This document shows positions 1 to 11,835 of a stretch of DNA of 64,000 nt, one piece after another. The DNA comes from Asterias rubens (Eukaryota; Echinodermata; Asteroidea; Forcipulatida; Asteriidae). The DNA lies in assembly GCF_902459465.1 (NCBI RefSeq), contig NC_047068.1:8556001-8620000 (forward strand), read 5' to 3'. The notes beneath the pieces are model-generated. The model saw only the letters and a list, made by a program, of their open reading frames with translations. It had not been told where the DNA came from and searched no databases. The stretch's first letter is position 1. Every line of letters begins with the position of its first letter. The translations under genes and the position numbers were made by a program.

Positions 1-690
1 GTTTGATAAAGTTTTTTTTTTTAAAGACCTTGACCACAATTACGTCGTAAGGTCCGATGTGTAGAAAAATATCTTTGTCATTATACAATAATTATAACGA
101 CTACCTATAGGGCCTACTCTCTTAATGTAAAAGAGTGAAAAACACCACCCTCACATGGCTCTTTAAAAAGAGTGGTGGTTATTTCACTCTTTTAGAGGGG
201 TTTCACTCCAGGACAGAGTGAAAAATCACTCAAAAAGATGCAAACTTCAATCTAAAAGACAATGGAAGACCACTCGAAAAGAGAAGAGTGTTTTTTTTTT
301 TACTCTTTTGCATTTAGAGAGTACGAGGCATTTTGAATAAATTTGATAATTCGCTTGCACCATGTCATTCTTACAGAAGATCAGTGTCAAACCACGAGTA
401 CTTTGCTCTCTTATAAAAAATAAGATTGGAATTTTTATGATGCTATATAAATAGTTGCGAAGAGTGTCTTTCAAAAAATGTTCTGTAATATTCCCCCAAA
501 TTTGTAACATCACAATGCATGAAATTGCACACGATATGCTTATGCAATTCCTACGTGAAATTTATCAAAACCTTTGCCCAATTTTATGGCCCTGCATACC
601 ATGGAATTCTGACTAGATTACAACGCCCAAATTCAAGCCGTAATTTTGTCGAATCCAGTGCCATAAGCCTTTTTGAGACATGGTGAATAA
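1..690. other. Non-coding, short AAAAGAGTG repeats
   Basis: No gene is visible. Between about 115 and 310 the motif AAAAGAGTG and its complement CACTCTTTT recur several times in both orientations, so parts of this stretch can fold back. A fragment related to the 'ATGGCTCTGCTTAC' repeats (24137 and 44772) seems to lie near 520-620, with the words TATGGCCCTGC and GGAATTC. I see no exon-like structure. Confidence 0.5.
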
Positions 691-843
691 TACGCCTCTC
701 TTAATATTTATGCATGACGTCATAATTCTTACCCAATGAGGCTATGGGCGCACGTCTTCAATCACTTGCAGTGGCTGCGCCCATAGCCTCGTTTTGGGTT
801 AGCATTGTGACGTACCTCATGCATAAATATAAAGAGAGGTGTA
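691..843. mobile_element. Fold-back (palindromic) element with CRE-like core
   Basis: The left end (TACGCCTCTCTTAATATTTA at 691) is repeated inverted at the right end (TAAATATAAAGAGAGGTGTA up to 843). The inner arms also pair: GAGGCTATGGGCGCA against TGCGCCCATAGCCTC. The arms carry TGACGTCA/TGACGTAC words. The structure resembles a non-autonomous fold-back transposon. An apparent open frame across it is a by-product of the palindrome. Confidence 0.6.
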
Positions 844-2480
844 TGGGAGTAGGCTCCACTGTTTGGTTTAAACAGACAGATTTACTCAATTCTAGTGGCA
901 TAGCATTGTGTCCACTATATCTTAAAAAGGCTTATGAAATTGGGCACTGAGAGCTCAAGTTGGCAGCTTGGCAACTATTACGACTCAAGTTGGCAACTAT
1001 TACGACTTTAAACCATAGAGCACGAGAATGAACCATTTTCGCATTTTACGATCTCGAAGACAATAAAGAACTAACAAGACGCCTTTAACAAAACATTAAA
1101 GTAATTGTGTAACATTTTAATGCTGTACTTAAACGACTATCATGTACAAATTTTGCTATGTTGTCACCACTTGCCTTTGCATTATAATTTTTTTGTCAAT
1201 AAACTTCAGCGTTGCTTTATTAACAATGCTTGGTGACAATGTTTTTTTTGTGTGTGACGACTTTAACCCCGTGTCCAAACCCTAAAACATCGGTGAAGTT
1301 GTCATTATTGATTATGGACCACCAGGCGGAGTTTACTGTGACCTCAGCACCAGGGACCCTGTTTCGATTTGACTCCCAAACCAAAGCTGTCAGTAGCTCG
1401 ACTCGGAATCACGGCGAGATGACCACGGGCAAAACATAACATAAAACATGTAGTCTGTGTTAATTTTTGCTTTAGTACCCTTAAACCGGTGAAAGGGTAG
1501 GTCTACAAATTTCATGTTGACTAGCAAACGTGTATTTCTTCTTCTTAAGGGGCGACCCTTCCAAGAATTTTAAATTGATGCTTCTGACATTTGTAAGGGC
1601 CTAGTGCTGGATTAAGCCATCGTAAAAAAAAGAAGTTAAATCAGCATCCATGACATTTACTCCCCCGCTTAACTTTAGCCACAGTTTCAAGCATGAGTTG
1701 TCAATCAACCGGCAGCGTGATAGACATTCAAACTACATTTATCTTTTAAAATCAAGTTTTACCCCTTCGTCATTTTTATCCAAGGCCGCACGTGGATCAA
1801 TAAATGAAATAAGTAAAATGGAGCTGGGATGACATACAAACGTTTTTTTTTTTCAGTGCTACGATTTGGTGAATATATAAACATGTTCACATTTTGCGTG
1901 CCGTGTAACAATAATTGATGAGGCCGAATTGTTTCCTATTTGAAAGACATAGTTCTTGCAGTTTTTACATCACTGCTTAAATTCATGTTGCTGATTGTGA
2001 TTGAATAAAAGATACATTGATCGCATTAACAATATATAATTTGCACAATTTGTTAGATTATGATATTCAATGTACATTATTTCAAAACAAGGCAGGCAAG
2101 TTTGCCGAATGTTTTACATGCCACATACCACACCACCATGCCACATGTACCATTTTTGACTGGTATCCTATTGATTTCTGTGAAATGGTATTTATTTAAA
2201 AAGATGGAGCGGCTAAAATTGGTACCTGGTAAAACAAAAATGTTGGCATCCCGTCCTTGTGTTGTTACCGATATAGATATATTTACTTCGGCCTTGCAGC
2301 GGAATTAGAATTTAAACCAATTGTTTTAAGAGATAAATAAAAACTGAAAACAATGACTTTGCCAGCTGTTTTGCTGCGCAGCAAGGGCCTTGTTTTGTTG
2401 CAACGCCCATGTTTCGATGGTTTGTGTATTTGTAAGTTTGTTGTTAATATTTCCAGGTGTTGGCTGGGTTAACCAAAGCT
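844..2480. other. Non-coding, nothing recognised
   Basis: Short open frames occur but none shows a recognisable domain, consistent codon use or bracketing splice sites. A short direct repeat (CAAGTTGGCA...CTATTACGACT) occurs at about 955-1005. Confidence 0.4.
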
Positions 2481-2625
2481 TTAAGGTACTGGACAACTTA
2501 TGGTTAGAAGACCAGTATTCCAATACCCAAAATATGCATCAAATAACAAACCTGTGAACAATCTGGGCTCAATTGGTCATTGGAGTTGCAATAGAATATT
2601 GCACTGAAAAAAACACCCGTAATGC
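2481..2625. mobile_element. Family A MITE, degraded fragment
   Basis: Starts TTAAGGTACTGGACAACTTATGG, a degenerate version of the family A terminus. It continues with diagnostic words AAATAACAAACCTGTGAA and CTCAATTGGTCATTGGAGTTGC in the family order. The right half is missing. Confidence 0.6.
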
Positions 2626-2734
2626 TTAATTTACTTATTAATATTATTGCTTGTAATGTCCACACACAAGATGGAAATTGACTTAACATAGATGTCAATG
2701 AAAACATCAAGTGCATATAATTTAAAATAGTTTA

Positions 2735-2898
2735 TTAAAGGCAGTGGACACTATTGGTTATTGTCAAAGACTAGCCTTCACAGTTGGTGTATCTCAACCA
2801 TATTCATAAAATAACAAACCTGTAAAAATTTGAGCTCAATCGGTCATCGAAGTTGCGAGATAATAATCAAATTCGTGGAAAATTACTTCTTTCTCAAA
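2735..2898. mobile_element. Family A MITE, internal deletion copy
   Basis: Begins TTAA then AGGCAGTGGACACTATTGG. After GCGAGATAATAAT it jumps directly to CAAATTCGTGGAAAATTACT, so the central hairpin present in full copies is deleted. The right terminus is absent. Confidence 0.75.
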
Positions 2899-3698
2899 GG
2901 GACTTATGTATGCAAACAAAGCGTTTTTGGCCTGACGTTTCGACCCAGACTGCAGACTTGTTTTTCTCTTTTAGCCTTTGAAAAAGACTCCAGTCTACAT
3001 AGGCGTCGACGTCAGGTCACTGAATCTTTAATTAAATAATAATACAACAATTCTGCTGATTTCGGTTTCATTCTTTGATCTTTTGATCCCAAAATGCATG
3101 CCAGTGCAAATTACGATGCCAATACTGGATGCGACGGGAGTGCAATACCACAATATCATGATGTGATATCTGGACTGTTACATTTAAAATGAAAAAGTAT
3201 AAGAGTGATTTTATTCTTCTGTAATGACTTGATTATATCTTAAAATTGATTAAATTGTAACTTAGTGAGAGAGAAATAAACCGATAAAGGACCACAAACA
3301 CGGGTAAAAAAATGCATTAAACATTCAATATTGCAGCACGTTATACATATTCGTTCTCTAGCTCCCAAATCCATTGATCAAACCATATTATAACCGAATA
3401 AGAATTCTAAATTAGGCGCAGCCGAAGCTCCTATAAAGGAACGGGGAAAAATTAAACTGAAAAGGGGGTCGTAAAACAAATACTAAAATGTGTAAGTATT
3501 CCTCAACACATTATTTCGTTACCTCGAAATATTAGTTTGTTCCCTGAAAATAACATTCGAAGAAATGACACATTTTTTTCAAAGGGAGGACGTGGTGTTT
3601 CGAGTTGACGAAATAGTGTATCGAGGGAGCGCATTACTATTTCGAGGAAATGACTTTATTTTAATTTGTTTCATTATGCGCTCCGTAAATCGACATTA
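2899..3698. other. Non-coding, downstream of the lectin gene
   Basis: No exon or repeat of a named family is visible. This is the 3' side of the minus-strand lectin gene, so some of it may be its 3' untranslated region. The end of the transcript cannot be placed. Confidence 0.35.
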
Positions 3699-4172
3699 TT
3701 ACTTGGGCATCTTGCAAAGAAATTTCAGCTGCGTGGTACACGGCACACTGTCCCAACGCATTACATCTACGAAGCCTAAATCGAAATAGTGAAGTTCAAC
3801 GCAGTGCTGCCCCGGTCCGGGGTTCAGTTCAGCGTAAACCCCGTGTTTGTAATCGTAAGCCGATCCATCGGACCATACAAAGTGAACGGGGTCGCTCATT
3901 CCTGACCAAAATTCAAAAAAATTATACCCTGTCCTCAACAGTAATTTTATGTATTCTTGTTCGGCTGCGCTGTGTATAGAGACGAGATGGGCCGACTGTC
4001 CTGATGTGGATTTTTCCGACTGGCAGCGACTTTCGGCATTATGCCAAGTCGTCATGTAGCCGAAGGAACGGTAGCAGTTCCCTCCATACGCTGTCCAGTA
4101 AGATGGACAATCGGCTGTGGAAGCCACACCGAAAGCTACAGAGATCACCATCAACACTCGCTTGAGAGACAT
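3699..4172 (-). CDS. Secreted C-type lectin-like protein, single exon
   Basis: Encodes 157 residues on one uninterrupted exon. I chose the first true ATG (4172-4170). It opens a hydrophobic leader (MSLKRVLMVISVAFGVASTA) typical of a signal peptide, followed at once by DCPSYW, the usual start of a long-form C-type lectin domain. Six cysteines sit in the expected places: CPSYW, CYRSF, SRCQS, HCVEL, VPCTT and FLCK, enough for three disulfides. The 'WSGM' stretch stands where WIGL is usual. The sugar-binding calcium site looks altered: the EPN/QPD position reads ELN and the WND position reads RWDS. So sugar specificity, or calcium use at all, is uncertain. The protein is a single lectin domain with no other module and is probably secreted, as are echinoderm coelomic lectins. 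Being intronless among multi-exon genes, it could be a retrocopy or a normal one-exon member of an expanded family. The family call is firm; the ligand is unknown. Confidence 0.88.
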   Translation of the reverse strand: MSLKRVLMVISVAFGVASTADCPSYWTAYGGNCYRSFGYMTTWHNAESRCQSEKSTSGQSAHLVSIHSAAEQEYIKLLLRTGYNFFEFWSGMSDPVHFVWSDGSAYDYKHGVYAELNPGPGQHCVELHYFDLGFVDVMRWDSVPCTTQLKFLCKMPK

Positions 4173-4316
4173 TGCTTGTACCAAAGTGGTTACAATCAGT
4201 TACCTATACGGAAGAGAAAATGTGAAAGTTCAGATTCACACTTTGGTTGGTTTCAAAATAGTGTCTATTATTACGCTCACTTATATTAAAATAACTACAG
4301 GAATAGTATCATGTTG

Positions 4317-4670
4317 AAGGCACGGACACTATTGGTAATTATTCAAAATAATTTTTAGTATAAAAACTTACTTGGTCAGCTGTTGTTAGTATAAAACATT
4401 GTGAGAAACGGCCCCCTCTGAAGTAACGTAGTGTTCGAGAAAGAAGTAATTTTCCACGAATTTGATTTCGAGACCTCAGATGTAGATTTTGAGGTCCCGA
4501 AATCAAGCACCAGCTACGTGTGACGAGGTTTTTTTTTTCTTTCACTATTATCTCGCAACTTCGACGACCAATTGAGTTCAAATTTTTACAGGTTTATTAT
4601 GTTTTATGCATTATGTTGAGACACCAAGTGAGAAGACTGATATTTGACAATTACCGATAATGTCGTGTCA
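4317..4670. mobile_element. Family A MITE, nearly full length, just upstream of the lectin
   Basis: Left end reads AAGGCACGGACACTATTGG. The body holds the shared words TTGTGAGAAACGGC, TTTTCCACGAATTTGATTTC, the central GAGACCTCA/TGAGGTC inverted repeat and ATCTCGCAACTTCGACGACC. The right end ATTACCGATAATGTCGTG is decayed. It lies about 145 bp upstream of the lectin start codon, so it may touch the promoter. Confidence 0.8.
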
Positions 4671-6588
4671 CCATTTGGCTCGACACAACCGAAATAAGCT
4701 TGGTGTGTATACGGACCCACTGAGTTTTAGGAAATTTTCAAAGTTTAGTGTCCAATGACAACTAGAGAATAAGCATTCATTTACACAAAATTGTGGTGAC
4801 ATTAACAAATATACCGACTGAATAGGACTTTGGGCCAATTGTATCCAATGGGTCAGATGTTCAAAGGGAACCTTTTCAAGTTTTGGGTACAATTTTTAAG
4901 CTTTCAGATATTATACTATAGTACTGTTTTTACCCAGTAGTTTGAAATTCGTATTCAGTAAAGCTTGCAATAACCAGTGGTGTTTCTTAAACGTAGGCCT
5001 ACTATTTAATATATAACACTGCAGATGTTATAAGGAGGTTTGTAAGTTATACACGGGTTTAGGGCGAAGTTTCCAAAAGTTTAAACACTTTAAATGATGT
5101 GACTTATAACCATAATATTAACTTGGAAGTAAAACAATACCTGAAGAGCTCACGTATTTTGATGAGGAAAATCTGTTGATGATAACTGAAGAAGGTCTGT
5201 AAGAATCAATATTAATGTAATGAGTTACAAAATGCAGAATAAGGGAAATTTAAACTAGACTTATTTCAAAAAGTATTTGAATAATGGTAATGATGTAAAC
5301 ATATCATTGCTTCATTTCTAGTCTGAAAGCATACGCGGGAAACACTTTTTTTTTATGTGAAACACTTTTTTCGGCAGCGAAGTCATATATTCGAGAAAAG
5401 TGTATCTGAAAACCTTAGCAGAAAACAAAAATAAAACACAACAGCCGATTGCGGTTGATACAACCAAAATTAACATGAAAAACGTGTTAAAGCTGAAATC
5501 TGCATGTTTGTCCACTATTTTCTAACAACTCACAAGCCCGCACACAAGTTTGTTATTTGCATGCATGGTTTAATCAAACAGAACACGAACATGACTGTCT
5601 TGTCAGCTCTATACCAATCCTGTATAGGCACTAATACTTTAAAGGTGTTCCGAAATTGGAAAAAACAGCTGTTTTTATGATCGACGTATAATCAGGGTTC
5701 ATGAACTATTCCCATATCTGAACAAAAACTTGACAATTTATATAGGGATTGTGGAGACGTACTACCCATCAAATACGAAACGTTATAAATGTAAAGGTTT
5801 CTTGAGCTTTCGTGAAAAAAACCAAAATCGTTTTTAAAACATGAAAATGCAGTTTAGACATAACGAAAAATAATATTATGACGTTCGCAAAATGGGGGAA
5901 ATATCTAAACAAAAAACTTGAGAATCTATATAGGGATTGTGGAAACTTACTAATACTCACCTGTTTAGACCGAACAAAGGAACTCAGTGAACTTACTGTA
6001 TTTGTTGGTCGAACCAGTGAGTGTTGAAGATTCGGATGGATGATTCACGGAGTTTGGCTGCTCTGAGTCTCGACTGACTGCGATCTCTGAGCTTGTCAAC
6101 AACCAAGTTTGCTTTTTAACTATTCCTGTGAGACCTTCATTTCTTGAAACGATGCCAATGACTTTGTAAAAACAATAACATATCCCATAACAATCATTAA
6201 CGAATATTGATTCGTAAACGCTCCTTTTGTTTCAAATTGTTGAGTGATTTTGCTTTATTAGCGAGGGACGTTGTATTTTGCAACATCCATGGTATACGTT
6301 ACCACATGCTGACCAGTTTTGTCCATACGTTTCGACGGTTACTTTTTATACTTTTAGGTGAATTCTGTCAACATGTCCAGATAATGCCCGGATTAATTTA
6401 AGCTGATTATTTTGCTTAATTAAATACGTTTCATAATTCTATACCAGACGGTTGACATGACATGTCGTTTTTGTACACAGGGGATTGATCTACGGCTTGT
6501 AAGTTTTCTTCATAATTATTTTGACCATTTTTGGAAATGTTAATTTGTAGTGCAGCCCTCAACAATGACCCCAATCACTCCTGGGGTT
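4671..6588. other. Non-coding, with one dispersed ~50 bp direct repeat
   Basis: No gene recognised. A segment containing TATATAGGGATTGTGGA occurs twice, at about 5709-5763 and 5893-5953, in direct orientation, with similar upstream words (AACAAAAACTTGA and AACAAAAAACTTGAGAA). The rest is AT-rich sequence without family repeats. Confidence 0.4.
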
Positions 6589-6745
6589 TTAAAGGCACCG
6601 GACACTTTTGCTATTTTACTCAAAACATTAGCAAATAAACTTACTTGGTGAGGGGCAACGGAGAGCTGTTGATAGTATACAACATTGCAGAACGGCTCCC
6701 TCTGGGGGTAATGAGGTACTTTATCAAACATTTGAATCTGAAAAA
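6589..6745. mobile_element. Family A MITE, left-end fragment
   Basis: TTAA followed by AGGCACCGGACACTTTTGC, then the family words CTTACTTGGTGA, GAGCTGTTGATAGTAT and CGGCTCCCTCTG. It stops before the central hairpin and is followed by a family B element at 6760. Confidence 0.65.
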
Positions 6746-6759
6746 GACTTCATCAGGCC

Positions 6760-7122
6760 TTAAAGGAACACGTTGCCTTGGATCGGTCGAGTTGGTCTTT
6801 GAAAAGCGTTTGTAACTGTTTTTATAAAATGCATATGGGTAGAAAGATGTTGTAAAAGTAGAATACAATGATCCACACAAACATGCCTCTTAATTGCACG
6901 GTTTTCCTTTTACCTCGTCGACTAACACGGTCGGCCATTTATGGGAGTCAAATTTTTGACTCCCATAAATGGCCGAGCGTGTTAGTTCGCGCAGGCAAAC
7001 TTGTGTGGATCATTGTATTCTACTTTTAAGACATCTTTCTAACCGTATGCACTTTATAAAAAACGGTTACAAACGCTTTTTATAGACCAACTCGACCGAT
7101 CCAAGGCAATGTGTTCCTTTAA
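6760..7122. mobile_element. Family B long palindromic MITE, TTAA-bounded
   Basis: Bounded by TTAA on both sides. The left arm begins AGGAACACGTTGCCTTGG and the right arm ends with its near-exact complement CCAAGGCAATGTGTTCCT. The arms meet at TGGGAGTCAAATTTTTGACTCCCA near 6950, so the whole element is one long inverted repeat. The right arm lacks part of the 'AAAAGGAAAACC' segment seen in other copies. Confidence 0.85.
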
Positions 7123-7202
7123 GCGTTTTTCACGCATCTGAAAGCACACACAACTGTACAAGTTAGTTTCTCGACATCAGGGCCATGGCGTATGCTCAGT
7201 AT

Positions 7203-7560
7203 GCTCAGTGAAAACCAGTGTACATGTACATTACGACGAATAGAGTTTTTTCAAAATACCAAACATCGTATGAATTCTAAACTAGGTTTTATATTCTAAC
7301 AGCTTTAGATAGTGACAGTGCCTTGTATAAGAATGACTAGCGCATATTCGTGACCCTGGCGTAATAATGTTGCGGACAGTGTTTTTAGGTTGCACAGTTT
7401 GCTCTGTGAAAACCAGTGTACATTGCGCCAGAAAAATGTTCTTTCAGAACCTCAAATGATGTATGAAACCTATAGGTTTTATATTCCTAACAGCTATAGA
7501 CTGTCTTTTCACGGTGCCTTGTACAAGTAATGACTATCGCAGACCGTCATGAGTGCGAAT
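7203..7560. repeat. Two-copy direct repeat, period ~198 bp
   Basis: GTGAAAACCAGTGTACAT recurs after about 198 bp (near 7208 and 7406). Matched sequence continues through GGTTTTATATTC, TAACAGCT and GGTGCCTTGTA/GTGCCTTGTA in the same order. This is a diverged local duplication without coding character. Confidence 0.6.
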
Positions 7561-8394
7561 ACGAAATCCTCCCTCCTCAAACAAATCACCGTAAAAACCG
7601 GCGGTGCGGCATGTCTTTGTTTAACCACATACCTGCCACACATGGAAATGTAAGAATTGAAACAGAATACCCATGAAAACTGTGTTACATTAACGAAACG
7701 CAGCTCGTATTTCTGTTGATGCAGGCAGTGATGGTAGCGTGCGTGACTGACCATGCCCTGTATGGCTCAGCTTGTCAGAGCTGCTGCTCAAACAAAAAGT
7801 GTTGCACGAGGGAGATCGCTTTCGTTTTATCTTGGGCTGTCTTGTCTTTTTTAGAAGGCTACTTTGAACTGGTCTGTAATGGTTTAAATTTCCACATGCA
7901 AAGCCTTTGAAATCGCAAAAGTCAAATTCGATCTGTTGAAACAAAAAACCCAGTTAAATTTACAGCCCTGCAGATAACAGTCCCGGTGTTGCATAAATAA
8001 ATAACTAAATAAACAAGATACTTTGATAAAACAAAAATGAGGAACAAGATTTTCCCGTTCAATTTCAACAAGTATATGCATTAAATTCGACACCCGGCTC
8101 ATTCGACTTTGTTTGATGCTCCCTTGCATCAGCATTATCCAAAATAAGGAGGTCACAATTTCAACAGTTCACTGTTCGAATAAGATCATTCGAATTCGTA
8201 AAAGCCACTCAATTTCATCAGAACTGTAAATAAGTATAGAGAGGAAATGAACTACAGGATATTGTAAAAATGTATAGTCAAGAACGACATCTTAAGAATC
8301 TAGCTCTGTGAATTCGACCCAGAGTCAAAACAAAGGAAAGGGTCAGGAATACTTTTCATGCTACTTTATTAATAGCAGCTACAGTAAGTTTGCC
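7561..8394. other. Non-coding, nothing recognised
   Basis: Overlapping short open frames on both strands show no domain, conserved motif or splice context. Confidence 0.4.
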
Positions 8395-8775
8395 TTAAAG
8401 GCAGTGGACACTATTGGTAATTTCTCAAAATAATTATTAGCATAAAACCTTAATTGGTAACAAGTAATGGGGAGCTGTTGATAAAATATTGTGAGAAACG
8501 GCTCCATCTGAAGTAACGTACTTTTCGAGAAAGAAGTAATTTTCCACGAATTTGATTTCAATACCTCAGATTTAGAATTTGACGTCTCAAAATCAAGCAC
8601 CTGAAAGCACACAACTTCGTTTGACAAGAGTGTCTTTTCTTTCATTATTATCTCGCAACTTTGACGACCGATTGAGCTCAAATTTTCAAAGGTTTGTTAT
8701 TCTATGCATATGTTGAGATACACCAAGTGAGAAGACTGGTCTTATACAAGTACCAATAGTGTACAATGTCTTTAA
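8395..8775. mobile_element. Family A MITE, full length
   Basis: TTAA + AGGCAGTGGACACTATTGG at the left. ACCAATAGTGTACAATGTCT + TTAA at the right. All internal landmarks are in order, including the central inverted repeat ATACCTCA...TGACGTCTC, here with mismatches. Confidence 0.9.
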
Positions 8776-9309
8776 AGATTATCCCGACACTTCAAAATGA
8801 TGCCTTGGGGCATAATCTCACCAGAGGTCATTCAGAATACGCTGGGTAGTTTTAATTGCGTGATCGTGGTACCTCTCACCCCTTTTCACTTTCAGCTCGT
8901 GAGTCTGGGGCGGAATTCATCTAATTTAAATTGCCTCCTTGTCCAAAAACTAGAAATTAAACACCGGCTTGATCGGTAGAAAAACTCAATAGAAAATTCA
9001 TTATTTAAAAATGTTGCCACAGGGTGTATGGCACGCATGGTGTCACCAGCTGTATTCCCAGGATATACACGAAGGTGGCATGTCATTTATGTGGGCTAAA
9101 ACATAATTTTTACTAAATTAATAAGTAAAATTTAAAAATGTTTATACGAATGTGTTGCTTAATATAAAAAAAGTACAGGGAACCATATGAATATTTAACT
9201 AATACGTTGTCCCTTTAGAGACCAGCTCATTTCTGTAATCACAATACGCATATTGATGGATACTTTTTTTCTTTTTTTGTACTCCATATTTTTAACCAAC
9301 CAGATTTAG
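8776..9309. other. Non-coding, nothing recognised
   Basis: AT-rich spacer between a family A and a family B element; no exon, RNA gene or named repeat seen. Confidence 0.35.
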
Positions 9310-9700
9310 TTAAAGGATGACGTTGCCTTGGATCGGTCGAGTTGGTCTTTGAAAAGCGTTTGTAACTGTTTGTTATAAAATGCATATGGGTAGCAAGATG
9401 TTGTAAAAGTAGAATACAATGAACCACACAAACATGCCTCGAAATTGAACGGTTTTCCTTTTACCTCGTCGACTAACACGGTCGGCCATTTATGGGAGTC
9501 AAATTTTTTACTCCCATTAAGTGGCCGACCGTGTTAGTTTACGCAGTAAAAGGAAAACCAGGCAATTTCGAGGCAAACTTGTGTGGATCATTGTATTCTA
9601 CTTTTAAAACATCTTTCCAATCATATGCATTTTATAAAAAACGGTTACAAACGCTTTTTATAGACCAACTCGTCCGATCCAAGGCAACGTGTTCCTTTAA
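9310..9700. mobile_element. Family B long palindromic MITE, TTAA-bounded
   Basis: TTAAAGGATGACGTTGCCTT on the left and GGCAACGTGTTCCTTTAA on the right. The arms meet at GGGAGTCAAATTTTTTACTCCC near 9510. Each arm carries AAAAGCGTTTGTAAC, GTAGAATACAATGA and ACACGGTCGGCCA or complements. A 110-residue open frame across it is an artefact of the palindrome. Confidence 0.88.
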
Positions 9701-10979
9701 ATTTGCATTATTGTGGCTAATGCCTGACTCGAACTCTTTTGCTCAGCAGTGTATTTGTCATGCAGTATTTCTGCTTCACAGTTTTATAAAACTGGGCCCG
9801 CAACATTCACTAGGCCTACTCTGATAGCTGTTGTCAACAGTGAAATAACAAAGTAGAGGAAAAAAATATATATATATAAAACAACAAATTAGGCCCTAAT
9901 ACGTATTAACTAAAGTGATTTTGTGCGGTCGGCTATACAATAGAGCTCCGATGCGAAGGGTTATAAAAACCACTATATTCTAGCTTCTTTCATTTTTCAG
10001 AAAATATTGCAATCAATAATTTGAAGTTTCGAATGAAGTATTCGATCGGTTCAACTGGGAGAATACACACTATTCTGTCTCTTAGGTTATTTATGAAGTA
10101 TAGGGAGAGACCTTTTTCCCTTTGGTGTTTTTGAAGAAGAAAATTCGATGACAGACGCACAGAGATGATAAAATTACGGAGGCTTTATGTAAATATTTTA
10201 GCGCGGAAAATACACTCGAAAAAAACTCCGTCGAGAGATTTAAAAATATGGAAAATTGTAGATTGCCTTAATGCACTGGAAGTACGCTGCACTGCAGCGG
10301 GCCGCAGCAAAAGGACCGACCGGGAAAATAACTATTTTGCTCGGCGGACAGGTCAAGAGGAGACTCCCTATCAGTAGTCCTAATCACATTGAACCGTCCA
10401 TCGAACCCCGCCTGAGAACGAGGTGAACAGCCTGCGATTTAATAAGTCCCCACTGGATTACTCTGGCGGGGAAAGCGCCCCAAGGGGAGGAATTTATTAC
10501 AAAATGATAATAATGGTAATAATTAATAGAAAAAAACCCAGGCGGGGTGTTTTATCTTCTTCTCCTTTTCTTGTTATTGAAAATCATTTTCCGATGCGGG
10601 CGGGAGAGGGGGGAATGGCATTATTAAAAAGTTACCTCAGGAGAAATAAGGTGTTAATTATAGAGTTATTAAGATGGAAGTGTTTTTCATCAGTATAGTG
10701 TGATTAACCAGCCGTGTTTGGGAAAAACCTAACCCGAGTTGGGCCAATTTCCTGATAAGAGGTATAGACCTTTCTAATAAGTTACGTAAATTGCATATCG
10801 CGCATGCGCAATAACTGTTAGGAAAACTGAGGGAACATGGCGCCTTGTTTGTATGGGGATGATGGTAGCGGACGCACATGTGTTTGTGTGCTCGATTTCG
10901 GTTCCTTGACAAAAACAAAAAAGGGAAAACAAAAGGTCTCCATATGGAATTCTGAACACTGGGGTATCAGTGCCTTTTA
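9701..10979. other. Non-coding, nothing recognised
   Basis: Contains a GC-richer patch at about 10270-10480 with short open frames but no recognisable protein. I checked both strands for conserved domain motifs and found none. Confidence 0.35.
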
Positions 10980-11165
10980 TCATGCATTGTGAGAAATCCT
11001 GCACACAGATTTGTGCAAAATGGTGATTTTCTGTCATTCTTCAGCAACTTCGATGACCAATTGAGTCAAATGATGTTCACAGCTTTGTGATTTTATGTAG
11101 GTCTATGTGTTGGGATACAGCGTGTGAAAATACTGGGTTCGACAGTTCAAAAGGTGTCCAGGTAA
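10980..11165. mobile_element. Family A MITE, divergent right-half fragment
   Basis: Words CATTGTGAGAAA, GCAACTTCGATGACCAATTGAG, GGGATACAGCGTGTGAAAATACTGG and AAAGGTGTCCAGG match the right half of family A in order, with many changes and a large internal loss. Confidence 0.5.
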
Positions 11166-11644
11166 ATTATTATCCCGTTTTCCATGAGTTGGGCAGTCAT
11201 TTTATATTGGCTTGTGGTTTGATCCCTATCGCGCCTCTGTAGACCCCGGGGGGGGGGGAGCCCTGGACCATGCAGAGGCTGAAGAATGCAGACTAGTTTT
11301 TCAAGCCGTATTGCGTCGGGTTGCCACTAGTTTAACTTATTACACACCTCTTGCTTGTTCTGTATTCTGATTGGCTGAAACACGGTCACGTGGGATGAAC
11401 TAATATAGTCTAGTAATCGGGCGCGCGTGTTTTGCGGGAAATACCCGAGCGGGCACTAGTCTTTGAAAATAGTGCCCAGTTACAGCACCCTCTCTTGACT
11501 TGAACCGTGAACTGCAACTACAAAACTTCCTTCGGCCTTCGGCCTCGGGAAATAGGTCCCTCTTCTGGTCACTCAAAGTCCCTCGGGGGAATAGACGTAC
11601 ACTAGTTACCTCATTGCCAGTCATGTGTATACTAGTACTTCTTC
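11166..11644. other. Non-coding, poly-G run
   Basis: Nothing gene-like. A poly-G run (about 11248-11258) follows AGACCCC. A short local palindrome GGCCTTCGGCCT occurs near 11533. Confidence 0.35.
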
Positions 11645-11835
11645 AACGGCACCTTGTAAAATAGTGCATGGTGCTATGTAAAAAGAATAAGTTTCATATT
11701 CAAACGCACAGTCCCACTCATCTTGCAACAAAATACTGTATGTTAGCATATTGAGCGTCACAGAGTGACGGATATGTTACCGAAATTATAGTATGGAAGC
11801 CACTCTCATCACTATTAATATCATTTCTTCACTCT
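11645..11835 (+). mobile_element. tRNA-derived SINE, 3' portion only
   Basis: GCACCTTGTAAAATAGTGCATGG, TACTGTATGTTAGCATATTGAGCG and GAGTGAC...GAAGCCACT match the 3' body of the SINE at 17466-17832 in the same order. The tRNA-like head is absent. Confidence 0.65.

Noticed and set aside
9492..9824. 110-residue plus-strand open frame
   Set aside because: It runs through the right arm of a family B palindrome; similar frames appear on both strands of every family B copy.
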